In this document: one piece after another, positions 32,719-41,125 of the stretch
Numbering within the stretch: position 1 is the stretch's first letter
How the letters are laid out: each line of letters opens with the position of its first letter
Source: JABDGC01 sp964449835
GTDB taxonomy: Bacteria > Pseudomonadota > Gammaproteobacteria > DSM-16500
DNA: 64,000 bases
NCBI GenBank assembly: GCA_964449835.1
Contig: CAYVBZ010000002.1
Span: 1-64,000, forward strand
Direction: 5' to 3'
Notes under the pieces: model-generated
What the model saw: the letters and a program-made list of their open reading frames with translations, nothing else
Told to the model about the DNA's origin: nothing
Database searches by the model: none
Position numbers and translations under genes: made by a program

Positions 32719-33963
32719 CTAGCTAATGATTTTCATCTCGGGCAAAGGAATAAGGAATTCCCCCCCCTCCTCAATGAACCGCTGATGTCGTTTGATGATT
32801 GGGTCCGCGTAGATCCAAGCTAGAATAACCACAACATTCGGCCGCCGTACATAAAGCTCAGAAGAAGCCAGTACAGGCAAATGCAGCCCCGGGCTAAATA
32901 AATTCTGCTTAATCGGATTATCATCAACAATATAATCCAGACGCTCACCCAGTTCAAAATGATATAAAAGGGTCGTTGTCGTTGTAGACGCGCCATAAGC
33001 AGCAACAGTTTTTCCTTCCTGCCTTGCTTGATCAAGATAGGCCAAGGTCGCGCGCTTACGTTCTTCGATAGCCTGAAAAAAATTGCGGTAAATTTCAGGC
33101 CCTGTGATCTTGCGGCGCTCTTCTTCCGCCATCATATTTTTAAGCAACTCGGATTTCGGCCGCTGCCCCGTCGAAAGGGGTTGCGCGAAGCCTCGAATAG
33201 AGCCGCCTTTGGATTGCACCCGTTTAACGTCAAACAAGGTCATGTCCAGTCGGTTAAAAAAGCGCTCCAAGGGGAGCAGGGCATGATGCGACAGATGCTC
33301 ATGATAAATTGTGTCGAAAACAAAATGGTCGATAAGGTCCGGCACATAGGAAACCTCAAAAATGAAAACGCCATTCGGCGCAAGCAGGCTACGAATGCCT
33401 TGTGCAATATCCGCCAAATTATCCGCGTGTGCAAAAACATTATTCGCGCACACTAAAGCCGCAGGGCCATTTTTTTCATTAATTTGCTTCGCAATTTTGG
33501 AATTAAAAAACTCAGGGATAGTGGGAATTCCGTTTTCGGTGGCAGAAACCGCGATTGTTCTCGCCGGGTCCACTCCGACGACCTGCATGCCTTGGGCTTT
33601 AAAAGCTTTGAGCAAGGAACCATCATTGCTGCCCAGTTCAACCACCAGAGAACCTACGGGGACCTTCAGGGATTGGACCACATCGGCCGCATAGGCGCGA
33701 AAATGTTCAACTAACCCTAGAGAAACCGAGGTCCGATAAGTGTAATTACGAAATAAAATATCAGGGTCCACAATATCTAAATTTTGAAGATGACCGCAGT
33801 CCATACAAAGGTAAGTGTCTAGGGGATAGGTCCCTTGTTCTTCTTTCAGTTCATCCTTAGAAACAAAAGCATCTCCAATCGCGGAGGGAAGAATGGGCAG
33901 CACCAAGTCGAGCTGGGTGGAGTCGCAAAGGCGGCAATCATTTCGATGCGTAAAATCAGTCAT
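32719..33963 (-). CDS. Zn-finger sugar C-methyltransferase (second copy)
   Basis: A 414-residue protein nearly colinear with 27223-28467. It has CRLC and CMDC zinc pairs, LVVELGSNDGSLLKAF (SAM motif), EVSYVPDLI...YHEHLSHHALLPLERFF in the active-site region and VAAYGASTTTTTLLYHF in the C-terminal domain. The identical length and near-identical motif wording indicate a recent duplication followed by divergence. Nucleotide composition is somewhat more GC-rich than the first copy. Expected role: C-methylation of a nucleotide-bound keto-sugar. It sits between the SGNH-like gene and the MBOAT fragment. Confidence 0.87.
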   Translation of the reverse strand: MTDFTHRNDCRLCDSTQLDLVLPILPSAIGDAFVSKDELKEEQGTYPLDTYLCMDCGHLQNLDIVDPDILFRNYTYRTSVSLGLVEHFRAYAADVVQSLKVPVGSLVVELGSNDGSLLKAFKAQGMQVVGVDPARTIAVSATENGIPTIPEFFNSKIAKQINEKNGPAALVCANNVFAHADNLADIAQGIRSLLAPNGVFIFEVSYVPDLIDHFVFDTIYHEHLSHHALLPLERFFNRLDMTLFDVKRVQSKGGSIRGFAQPLSTGQRPKSELLKNMMAEEERRKITGPEIYRNFFQAIEERKRATLAYLDQARQEGKTVAAYGASTTTTTLLYHFELGERLDYIVDDNPIKQNLFSPGLHLPVLASSELYVRRPNVVVILAWIYADPIIKRHQRFIEEGGEFLIPLPEMKIIS

Positions 33964-34009
33964 TTTTTGGGTCCTTCATTTTGACAGGGGAATTGTAAGG
34001 GTTTGAATT

Positions 34010-35026
34010 TTAGCTGGCAACCGCTTTCTTAAAAGCTTGAGTACGTTCCAAGGATGAGAGAAAAAAGCGGGTAAAAGCAATTGCACCCTTTTTATCCAAA
34101 TGCTGTCCGCCGTCCGCAGTAGTATAGGCCACATTTGGGGGCATTACCGCTTCACGTCTAAGGGCACTCGCCAATTCTTTGACTCTCTGCGAACAAAAAT
34201 TTTCTGAAGGGACCAACATAAACAGGCTGTTTCCGCCTAAATCAGAGAGATAGGATTTTGCCTGCTCAAGTTCCTTCGAGCTCAGCGGACAAGGAGAAGT
34301 CCGCTTCAGATGAATCAGTGGATTAGCTGGGTTGGTATATACCGCAAGCTTTTCTAGATACCAGTTTCCATTTTCAATGCTTCTCCAGACCACTTGAGAT
34401 GGTCCGAGACCCAGTGCTTGTTTCAGCGATTCAGGCAGAAAATGATTGAGCTTATTCTCCAAGCGCCAGCGGAGGTTACGTCCGGTCACCTTTAAGTAGC
34501 TGTTAAACCGTCCGTATTTCACGACTTCAAGCGCAGTGCTCTTCCCAAAAGGCCCAAAATCATCCAAAACCGGATTAAAAAAACTAGTCATTTGGTCGTC
34601 GGCATTGATCACCCAAAGCTTCGGTTTCAACCCCCAACGCTTGGCGATCTTTTTCACAAATTCGCCGGAGGCAATGCCGGCGAAGCTCAGGTTATAAATT
34701 TTAACGCCGTGTTTTTGTTCAAACTCCTTGATAAGATCTTCGCGAAAGGCCCACATTACCATGGAGTGGCCCACTAGAATAATGTCGGCTTTGCGGGCAT
34801 TTTCGATAGACGGACCAAGGTTATGGTAAAAGATATCACGGTCTTGGATCTCCCTAACGGGCCATTCGCCATAATTTTGGTAATAGTTCAAATTACCCTC
34901 TAAGGGAACTGTCGCAAAATAATCTTGATACAAACCGAGCCTTATATAGAACGCGTAAAATACCAGGCCGACGAGAGCCAGAATAAAACCAAGATAACGC
35001 TGGGGCGAATTTATAATAAAACGCAT
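34010..35026 (-). CDS. SGNH-hydrolase-like membrane-anchored protein (second copy)
   Basis: A 338-residue paralogue of 19431-20480. It has one N-terminal membrane helix (residues 10-30), EIQDRDIFYHNLG, IILVGHSMVMWAF with the candidate nucleophile Ser, PKLWVINADDQ, and QHLDKKGAIAFTRFFL with the Asp/His pair. It is expected to acylate polysaccharide in the periplasm. Its natural partner, an MBOAT protein, survives nearby only as a fragment (32478-32700), so this copy would have to use the intact MBOAT at 17893 or be non-functional. It lies 18 bp after the SDR gene. Confidence 0.73.
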   Translation of the reverse strand: MRFIINSPQRYLGFILALVGLVFYAFYIRLGLYQDYFATVPLEGNLNYYQNYGEWPVREIQDRDIFYHNLGPSIENARKADIILVGHSMVMWAFREDLIKEFEQKHGVKIYNLSFAGIASGEFVKKIAKRWGLKPKLWVINADDQMTSFFNPVLDDFGPFGKSTALEVVKYGRFNSYLKVTGRNLRWRLENKLNHFLPESLKQALGLGPSQVVWRSIENGNWYLEKLAVYTNPANPLIHLKRTSPCPLSSKELEQAKSYLSDLGGNSLFMLVPSENFCSQRVKELASALRREAVMPPNVAYTTADGGQHLDKKGAIAFTRFFLSSLERTQAFKKAVAS

Positions 35027-35044
35027 GACCGTCTCGAACCGCTG

Positions 35045-35791
35045 TTAAACTCCTGACAAAGATTTTGCCAGCTCCTCCGGCCAAATCACAGAAACGCCGC
35101 CATCAATAAAGATACTTTGTCCATTAATAAAAGCCGCTTTATCACTGCAGAGAAAGTCGAGTAAATTCGCCGAGTCTTCCGCGCTGCCGATGCGCTTTAA
35201 GGGAACAAAACGATGATAGAGATCCATTAAATCCGGCTTGGACAAATAATAATCACGTGACTCAGGCTTGAGATAAGTCAAAGGCATGATCCCGTTAATA
35301 CGCACGCCTTTCTGGCCCATGGTCCAAGCATAATATTTAATAAGTTGATTCAGCCCTGCTTTGGCGACGTGATAGCCTGCTGGTTGTGAGCCTCCGACAA
35401 AATCAGCATAAACCGAGCTAACCACCGCTATCGCTTTGTCGCCTTCAGCGCAGAAATGATCGGCGAAAGCCTGGGCTAAAAGATGCGTCGCCGTCAAGCT
35501 GACCTGAAGCTCACCGAGCCAAGGGTCTTCGGTCCCGCGATAGCGCTGGGAAAATACAAGATAACGCAAAGGCCCTGCCGCGGTGATCACTTGATCCACT
35601 ATGACTTTCGGATCTTTGAGGGTTTCTAAATCCACAGAGACATGGTGCAACAGCGGATTGGCGCCGCTTTGTTCCGGCGGCTTGCGCGAAAGCACAGTCA
35701 CTGGATAGCCACGGGCAAGAAAACGCTCTACTACAACTTTGCCTAAACCTTTGGTCCCACCGACAACAACGACTTGTTCTTTGGACTTCAT
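35045..35791 (-). CDS. Short-chain dehydrogenase/reductase
   Basis: A 248-residue classical SDR. VVVVGGTKGLGKVVVERF is the cofactor-binding motif, VVSSVYADFV provides the catalytic Ser, YHVAKAGLNQLIKYY provides the Tyr-x3-Lys pair, and FINGQSIFIDGG is the C-terminal signature. The NAG motif is replaced by FSQ (LVFSQRYRG), which is less common. It probably acts on a nucleotide sugar or small-molecule carbonyl. It starts 2 bp from the WbuC-like cupin gene and is followed closely by the SGNH-like gene, so it is part of a minus-strand operon beginning at 37544. Confidence 0.86.
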   Translation of the reverse strand: MKSKEQVVVVGGTKGLGKVVVERFLARGYPVTVLSRKPPEQSGANPLLHHVSVDLETLKDPKVIVDQVITAAGPLRYLVFSQRYRGTEDPWLGELQVSLTATHLLAQAFADHFCAEGDKAIAVVSSVYADFVGGSQPAGYHVAKAGLNQLIKYYAWTMGQKGVRINGIMPLTYLKPESRDYYLSKPDLMDLYHRFVPLKRIGSAEDSANLLDFLCSDKAAFINGQSIFIDGGVSVIWPEELAKSLSGV

Positions 35792-35793
35792 TT

Positions 35794-36318
35794 TTACGCA
35801 ACCTGTTTCAGTTGTGCGAGCAGACCTGCCTCAAAAGCAGCGTTCTCAGCAGCATTACTCCCATCCGGAGCAAAGGGCGCATACAGCGTCCCTCCGGGGA
35901 CAAAGGGGCCATTGGTGATTTCATGAATGATCAAAAGTTCGGACTGCAAAAGCAAGGTATGGAAATAGGGCTTTGAGAGACGATAATAAAAAGGTTTCCC
36001 CGGCGCATTGGCGTGCAAATCGACCACGGCCTTGATGTCTCCCTCATCCGTGAAAATCACAATTTGTGCCGCGCCGTAAACGGCGTGAAAAGCTTCGCTT
36101 TTATTGGGATGTTTATGAGGACGAATATAGGAGCCCTTTTCAATGGCAATAAACATTTCATGCAGGCCGTCTTCGTTGGAGGAATGGAGATTGAGACGCA
36201 CGCGCTTTAAGGGCGTTTCCTTCACTGCCGCCTTCAAAAAGTCGATTTCTTTTTCACTGATGGTCGCAATTTCAGCCTGGGACAAATAGACTTCGGGAGA
36301 TTTCTTTATAAACTGCAT
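35794..36318 (-). CDS. wbuC: WbuC-family cupin-fold protein
   Basis: A 174-residue cupin. RVRLNLHSSNEDGLHEMFIA followed by GSYIRPHKHPNKSEAFH is the WbuC signature, with His and Glu metal ligands in the first cupin motif. PYFHTLLLQSE forms the second. WbuC proteins occur in O-antigen clusters of gammaproteobacteria; their chemical role is not firmly established. A GGAGG ribosome site precedes the ATG, which overlaps the end of the upstream methyltransferase by 13 bp. Its presence is one of the better indications that this locus makes O-antigen. Confidence 0.88.
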   Translation of the reverse strand: MQFIKKSPEVYLSQAEIATISEKEIDFLKAAVKETPLKRVRLNLHSSNEDGLHEMFIAIEKGSYIRPHKHPNKSEAFHAVYGAAQIVIFTDEGDIKAVVDLHANAPGKPFYYRLSKPYFHTLLLQSELLIIHEITNGPFVPGGTLYAPFAPDGSNAAENAAFEAGLLAQLKQVA

Positions 36319-37544
36319 TGCGCTTCTTCCTCCGCTCCCTTAAATGGATACAAGTTGCTGCCCGGAAATATGGAGATCATCTTTCCGCCGCGTTCTAACA
36401 AGGCGCGGCATTTTTCCAAAATTTTGCCTTCAATTCGCGGGCTAACGGCCAGAAGGCAAGTGTCAATTTTATCATCACTCAGCATCTTGTTCGAGGAAAC
36501 AATCGGTAAATGGGCGCCGGGGCTTAAATAAGCCTGTTTGTTGACATCATCATCGACAAAATAGGAAATATAGTCCTGCAAACCAAGTGCATTAATAAAT
36601 AGAATGGCTTGATGACCTGCCCCAAAAACGGCAACCTTGCCGCCACGCTCGCAAATCGCAGCCAACTGCTTTTGGTAGGCCGTGCGAATACCGGCAAAGG
36701 CGGCCATATAGGGTGCAAACAAACTGGCGCTCTTATGCTCGATCGGTCTGGCTGGTCTATTCCCTTGGGGAAGCGGTTGAGCTAAGGCTACCAAAGCATC
36801 TTCGAGTTGACCTTCGAAACGCAGGAGCTTCACTAATTGATATCCGGCTTGATCAAATAAACGGCCAAGGGTCATTTCAGTGAAATAGCAAACATGCTCT
36901 TCCCAGATAAAACTATAATCTTTGCGGTTGAGAAATTTGCTACTGTCCGGCACTTCGATTAAAACCAGGCCATTTTCAGTCAGCAAGGAGCGGAAACTAT
37001 CTAACGCAGCCAAAGGATTGCGGCAATGCTCAAGGAGGTAGCGGCAGACCAGCAGTTCCGCCCGCTCTTTGCTTTTGAACAGGCTTTGCAGCAGCGCAGG
37101 CTGCAAACGGGCTTGCAGCGTTTCGAGATAGGGATAGCTGTCCTTCTGGTTTTTAGCTTCGGCGGCCAGCAAGTCCAGCGTTTCGCAGGGAAAGTTTTTC
37201 TCTTGGAATTTCTTCAATAAGGGTTGGTCAAAAGGACCTACGCCATAGACCGGCGCTTGGGTTTTGAGGTAAGGGAGCAGTTCTGCGCTTACAGCATCTA
37301 AGTGAGCATCGGGTTCGTTATAACGGACCCAAGGGACCTGGGGAATGAAAGTTTCAGCTGGCGGAGGTCCTAAGAGTTGAATCAAGGAACAGTTCGAGCA
37401 TTCGGTGAGCATCAGTGGATAAAGACTGGGAGAAGCCCCCGGCCGCAGAACAAAACGATTGCAGGGCGGGAGCTCGCCTAGGTCCAGGACAGGGCCAGAA
37501 AGTCCGCTGTTACAGAGAATGCAGTGAGCTAGCTTGGGTTTCAT
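36306..37544 (-). CDS. Diverged Zn-finger SAM methyltransferase (C-methyltransferase family)
   Basis: A 412-residue protein with the same domain order as the two 414-aa C-methyltransferases. N-terminal Cys pairs are CILC and CSNC. A middle domain has EVPDSSKFL...WEEHVCYFTEMTLGRLF. The C-terminal Rossmann-like domain has VAVFGAGHQAILFIN and SYFVDDD. The classical SAM glycine motif is weak here: the region expected near residue 100 reads VYGVGPFDQPLLKKF rather than an E.G.GxG motif. SAM binding may therefore be altered. It is the first gene of the minus-strand unit that continues with wbuC and the SDR. Confidence 0.75.
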   Translation of the reverse strand: MKPKLAHCILCNSGLSGPVLDLGELPPCNRFVLRPGASPSLYPLMLTECSNCSLIQLLGPPPAETFIPQVPWVRYNEPDAHLDAVSAELLPYLKTQAPVYGVGPFDQPLLKKFQEKNFPCETLDLLAAEAKNQKDSYPYLETLQARLQPALLQSLFKSKERAELLVCRYLLEHCRNPLAALDSFRSLLTENGLVLIEVPDSSKFLNRKDYSFIWEEHVCYFTEMTLGRLFDQAGYQLVKLLRFEGQLEDALVALAQPLPQGNRPARPIEHKSASLFAPYMAAFAGIRTAYQKQLAAICERGGKVAVFGAGHQAILFINALGLQDYISYFVDDDVNKQAYLSPGAHLPIVSSNKMLSDDKIDTCLLAVSPRIEGKILEKCRALLERGGKMISIFPGSNLYPFKGAEEEAQCSL

Positions 37545-37744
37545 ACAGTTTGCCTTTTACTTTTGGGTTTTATTTTACGCTCCTCATTTTGGAGAAATAC
37601 TTTCTGCTAGGCAAGGAAAAAAGAAGCAAGAAGGACGGCAGGATAGTCGCCGATTATAATGATAATCGGCTACATAGATGCCGATTATCATGAACTTCGT
37701 GTGACTTATGTATCATCGAATATTAAAAATCAATGAGTTATTGA
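37545..37744. repeat. Intergenic region with overlapping palindromes
   Basis: Three copies of the same decamer in alternating orientation lie at 37649-37689. GCCGATTAT/ATAATCGGC (37649-37670) pair across AATG. GATAATCGGC (37661-37670) can instead pair with GCCGATTATC (37680-37689) across nine bases. The two hairpins are mutually exclusive. No T-tract follows. Apart from this and the ATPase fragment just downstream, I see no gene in the stretch between 37545 and 37898. Confidence 0.6.
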
Positions 37745-37897
37745 AAATTAGAGGCGCTGAAAGAAGAAGGTTTAATTGAGAATTACCTTGTTGTCAGCCT
37801 GGATTTGGATGAGCGTGTTACTGAAGACGGAATAAAGATCTTACCCTTGGCAGTTTTTCTGAAAAAACTTTGGGAAGGGCCGTGGTTTTTTAAATAA
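37745..37897 (+). pseudogene. C-terminal fragment of a DUF4143-type AAA ATPase
   Basis: A + strand frame without its own start reads LEALKEEGLIENYLVVSLDL, then DERVTEDGIKILPLAVFLKKLW, and ends at TAA 37895-37897. The pattern 'hVSLD......dGI.iLP...FL..LW' is the C-terminal end of a family of P-loop ATPases with a DUF4143/endonuclease-like domain. Everything upstream, including the Walker motifs, is missing; a stop codon precedes it at 37742. An intact but different ATPase of the same broad class lies 1 kb away on the opposite strand. Confidence 0.5.
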
Positions 37898-37898
37898 T

Positions 37899-38951
37899 TC
37901 ACAGCTCTATAACACAGCGCCCAACAATCTTACCACTGCGAATATTCGCAATCGCTTCGTTCAACTGGTCCAACGAACAAAAATCCGTAATCAGTTCACG
38001 CAGTTTGATCCTGCCGGTATTAAAAAGCTGCTGATAGCGCGGAATATCTTGATGAGGGACAGTATCACCTCCGTGAGAGCCGCTCAGCCCTTTGCCGAAA
38101 TGCAGGGGCAAAGAGAAAATATTGATGTTGTTGCCTTTGCGTGGGACGCCGACCAGTGTGACGCGGCCTTGGGGTTTAATCAGTTGATAGCCCATTTCAA
38201 TAATGGCCGGAACGCCGGTGTTGTCGATAAAGACATCGAGACCCTTGCCACCGATGATTTCTTGAATGGCTTTTTGGGCATCTTGTTTGGCGCTATTGAT
38301 GCAATGCGTTGCGCCCATGGCTTTGGCCAATTCTAATTTGTTGTCATGCAAATCAACGGCGATAATCGGATAAGCGGAGACCAGGGCTGCGGCTTGCACG
38401 ATATTCAGGCCGATGCCGCCGGCACCGAAAATGACGACGGACTCGCCGATGCGGACCTTGGCGTTGTTTTCGATCACGCCGAAGCCGGTGGTCACGGCGC
38501 AGCCGAAGAGCGCGGCAACCGCAAGATCGCTGTCAGCGGGAATTTTGGTCGTGCGGTTTTCGGAGACGATGGCGTACTCATTAAAGGTCGCAATCCAACC
38601 CGCATTGACTTTACGGCCCTGCCAGGAATAGGACGGGGTTTCGGATTCGATGCCTTGGCTTTTGCGCCAGTGGAGAACAACTTTGTCCTCGGGCTTGACG
38701 TGGCGGACGCCTGGGCCTATGGCAAGGACGGTGCCGGAACCTTCGTGGCCGAGGAGATGGGGAAGAAATTTATCTTCACCTTTGGCGCCGTCGATTTCAC
38801 CGAGTTGGGAGCCGCAGATGCCGCTGTAGTGGACTTTAACGAGGACTTGGCCGACTTCGAGTTTGGACGGCAGGGTGACCTCGGTGATGAGCAGAGGGGC
38901 GCGGAGTTCGGTGAGAATAGCGGCTTTCATGGTTTGGGGGAATGTTGTCAT
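37899..38951 (-). CDS. Zinc-dependent alcohol dehydrogenase (MDR family)
   Basis: A 350-residue medium-chain dehydrogenase. GICGSQLGEIDG holds the catalytic zinc Cys, GHEGSG the zinc His/Glu, and FGAGGIGLNIVQAA the NAD(P) Rossmann motif. The four-Cys structural-zinc loop is absent; its place is taken by a Trp/Ser-rich segment. It presumably oxidises or reduces a hydroxyl on a sugar precursor. I start it at 38951, where AAGAGGC precedes the ATG, rather than the longer frame to 38981. It is downstream of the ATPase and separated from it by the perfect hairpin at 39001-39027. Confidence 0.86.
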   Translation of the reverse strand: MTTFPQTMKAAILTELRAPLLITEVTLPSKLEVGQVLVKVHYSGICGSQLGEIDGAKGEDKFLPHLLGHEGSGTVLAIGPGVRHVKPEDKVVLHWRKSQGIESETPSYSWQGRKVNAGWIATFNEYAIVSENRTTKIPADSDLAVAALFGCAVTTGFGVIENNAKVRIGESVVIFGAGGIGLNIVQAAALVSAYPIIAVDLHDNKLELAKAMGATHCINSAKQDAQKAIQEIIGGKGLDVFIDNTGVPAIIEMGYQLIKPQGRVTLVGVPRKGNNINIFSLPLHFGKGLSGSHGGDTVPHQDIPRYQQLFNTGRIKLRELITDFCSLDQLNEAIANIRSGKIVGRCVIEL

Positions 38952-38997
38952 GGTTAGTGCCTCTTGTTTAATAAGTGTCAAGTGAAGACCCTCACCC

Positions 38998-40362
38998 CTA
39001 CCCCTCTCCCGCGAAGCGGGAGAGGGGATTATTAGAGGAGGGGTGTTGTCGAATTAATCGGGGGAGTTGCTCTATTAGGTAAAGCGGGATGCTCCAAATT
39101 GCCCCTTTCGTATTCAATGCTTCCTGCGATAGTTTGATTCCCAAAGCGGATCGATGTGATTCCATAAAGAGCTGCAAAGATTTGAGACGACCGGATTTTC
39201 CGGACTTTACCTCTAAAGGAATAATGCGGTCATCCACCGCGATAGCATAATCAATTTCAGCTTGGCTGCCCCGTGCGTCACGATGCCAATAAAACAACTG
39301 TGCACGATCATCGCTAGGTTGAATAGTCAAAAGATGCTGCCCAACATATTGCTCGGTCAGGGCCCCTCGATTGAGTTGCATTAAATCTTGCCGGAACAGC
39401 AATTCCGGCGGGAGATGCTGTGCCGCCTGGATCAATCCAAGATCGATAAACAAAAGCTTATAATGCTTTTCTACTTGTGTGGCTGTTAGGGGTAAACCGG
39501 TCGCTGAGGTATAGTAAACAGGCATCAGTATATTCGCTTTAAAGAGCAATTGAATCGCCGCTTTAATGACGCGCCCATCCAGATCGGCGTCAATGTCTGT
39601 GTATTTAAAATGCTGACTAACCAAGCCTGGCGCTTTTTCAAAAACACGCTCACAATAGCGTTGTTGCACGCGGCTGGCATATTTTCCAAAATCAGAACGG
39701 TAAGTATTCAATAAAGCGGTTTGAATTTTTCGGCATTGCAATAAATCTTTCAGTTCAGCGTAGCATGCCAGGACCTGCGGCATGCCGCCCGTGATAAAGT
39801 ATAAACGCAACAATTCGAGTAGCTTTTCGTGGACTGAAACTGGAATTTCATCTTTTATCCCCAACTGGCCCATGAAATCTAAAAGCTGGTTTTCTCCTAG
39901 GGCCATCAGCATTTCAGTAAAGGTCAGCGGATATAAATACTGAAACTCCACGCGCCCCACCGGCATGCTAAAGTTATCTGCATTCAAGCTAAACTCTAAA
40001 AGTGATCCGGCGCCAATGACATGTAACTGGGGAAGCTCCTCAAAGAAATAACGCAGCGCTTGAATCGCTGCGGGACATTCCTGAATTTCATCCAAAAATA
40101 AGAGGCTTTCGCCTGGGACTAAGGCTTGATTGGAGAGCAGTTCAATTTCTTGGATGATTTGCTTGACCTTGAGGGTCTTGAAGCAATTTTTGTACCGGGG
40201 GTCTTGCTCGAAATTGATTATGATGACCCTTTTGAAATGACCTCCTCCAAACTCCTTGATTATATAAGTTTTTCCAGTTTGCCTTGCGCCTCGGACCAAA
40301 AGCGGCATACGGGTGGGGCTGGTTTTCCACTCAATAAGCTTTTGAATAATTAGTCTTTTCAT
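38998..40362 (-). CDS. AAA ATPase with DUF4143 domain
   Basis: A 454-residue P-loop protein. VRGARQTGKTYIIKEFG (Walker A, residues 22-40) and LLFLDEIQECPAAIQALRYF (Walker B) are followed by a DUF4143/endonuclease-like region with DYAIAVDDRIIPLEVKSGK near residue 385. Proteins of this class occur as stand-alone accessory genes; their biological role is poorly defined. The last ~20 residues (PSSNNPLSRFAGEG) are encoded by a palindromic repeat at 39001-39027, so the native C-terminus was replaced or extended. The gene interrupts the minus-strand polysaccharide operon and is probably an insertion. Confidence 0.85.
   Translation of the reverse strand: MKRLIIQKLIEWKTSPTRMPLLVRGARQTGKTYIIKEFGGGHFKRVIIINFEQDPRYKNCFKTLKVKQIIQEIELLSNQALVPGESLLFLDEIQECPAAIQALRYFFEELPQLHVIGAGSLLEFSLNADNFSMPVGRVEFQYLYPLTFTEMLMALGENQLLDFMGQLGIKDEIPVSVHEKLLELLRLYFITGGMPQVLACYAELKDLLQCRKIQTALLNTYRSDFGKYASRVQQRYCERVFEKAPGLVSQHFKYTDIDADLDGRVIKAAIQLLFKANILMPVYYTSATGLPLTATQVEKHYKLLFIDLGLIQAAQHLPPELLFRQDLMQLNRGALTEQYVGQHLLTIQPSDDRAQLFYWHRDARGSQAEIDYAIAVDDRIIPLEVKSGKSGRLKSLQLFMESHRSALGIKLSQEALNTKGAIWSIPLYLIEQLPRLIRQHPSSNNPLSRFAGEG
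39001..39027. repeat. Perfect GAA-loop palindrome at the 3' end of the ATPase gene
   Basis: CCCCTCTCCCGC, loop GAA, GCGGGAGAGGGG: a perfect 12-bp stem. It lies inside the coding end of the ATPase and supplies its last residues. There is no T-tract on either strand, so it is not a standard terminator. It has the same design as 49393-49427. Confidence 0.85.
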
Positions 40363-40453
40363 TGATTACCGTGCTAAATTTCATTTTAATGTAGAAATTA
40401 CAGGGTAATTTTATACGGTTTCTGTTGAAATTACAAAGCTCCGCCTAAGGAGA

Positions 40454-41125
40454 TTATTCAAAATAAATAAACGAGTGGTCCCCTGTATACCCCGTCTGCT
40501 TAAACCACCAATCCCACTCTTCCGGCGTACAAAAAGACTCACAGGTCACTTGCCAGTAAAGTAAATTAGCCTTCTCTTGCTCATTCCGGTAAGACTCAAC
40601 ACAGACATATTTATTTTTCTTGCCCACGCGTTCAATTTCGCGCAAAGCAGGATCCAGGTCGTAATTGTGCAGATTATGCAAGGTGGTGATTGAGACCACA
40701 AGGTCAAAATATTGGTCCGGAAAAGGCAGCTGCTTAGCATGGCCCACCTGCAGGCGGTCACGGATTTCTTCTTTGGCATTTTCAATGGCATAGGGGGAAA
40801 CATCCATGCCATAAACTTCAACGCCGGGAACGATCTTCGTAAAATCATAAAGCAAATAGCCTTTGCCGCAGCCAACGTCCAAGACCTTGTCGCCGGGTTT
40901 AATACCATAATGCTCAGCCAAAGCACGGGCCACTTTTTCCCAGCGGCCTTCCATATAGCGATAGCCGCCGTAACAAATGCGTCGGTCGCCGTCCCAATAG
41001 TCGTAGCCCCATTGCTTGGCCAGGACTGCGGCTTTGGCCTTGGGATATTCCGGCTCATTCACACGGGCAAGATAATCGCGTTTGGTACTTTTATGCAGCA
41101 CTGACATAAAATCATGGTAAGCCAT
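40454..41125 (-). CDS. Class I SAM-dependent methyltransferase
   Basis: A 223-residue methyltransferase. VLDVGCGKGYLLYDF (near residue 81) is the SAM motif I, EVYGMDVSPYAIENA is motif II, and LPFPDQYFDLVVSITTLHNL covers motif III to the active-site region. Many members act on small molecules; a sugar or lipid acceptor fits this locus. The ATG overlaps the upstream kinase stop by 14 bp and has a GGAG ribosome site. It is the last gene of the uninterrupted minus-strand run from the transketolase genes before the ATPase insertion. Confidence 0.85.
   Translation of the reverse strand: MAYHDFMSVLHKSTKRDYLARVNEPEYPKAKAAVLAKQWGYDYWDGDRRICYGGYRYMEGRWEKVARALAEHYGIKPGDKVLDVGCGKGYLLYDFTKIVPGVEVYGMDVSPYAIENAKEEIRDRLQVGHAKQLPFPDQYFDLVVSITTLHNLHNYDLDPALREIERVGKKNKYVCVESYRNEQEKANLLYWQVTCESFCTPEEWDWWFKQTGYTGDHSFIYFE

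Noticed and set aside
38346..38957. Long + strand open frame (203 codons) opposite the alcohol dehydrogenase gene
   Set aside because: It is the antisense shadow of a GC-rich, well-conserved dehydrogenase gene and has no domain of its own.
39001..39027. Strong hairpin as an intrinsic terminator
   Set aside because: No T-tract follows on either strand and it lies inside a coding region. A palindromic repeat explains it better.
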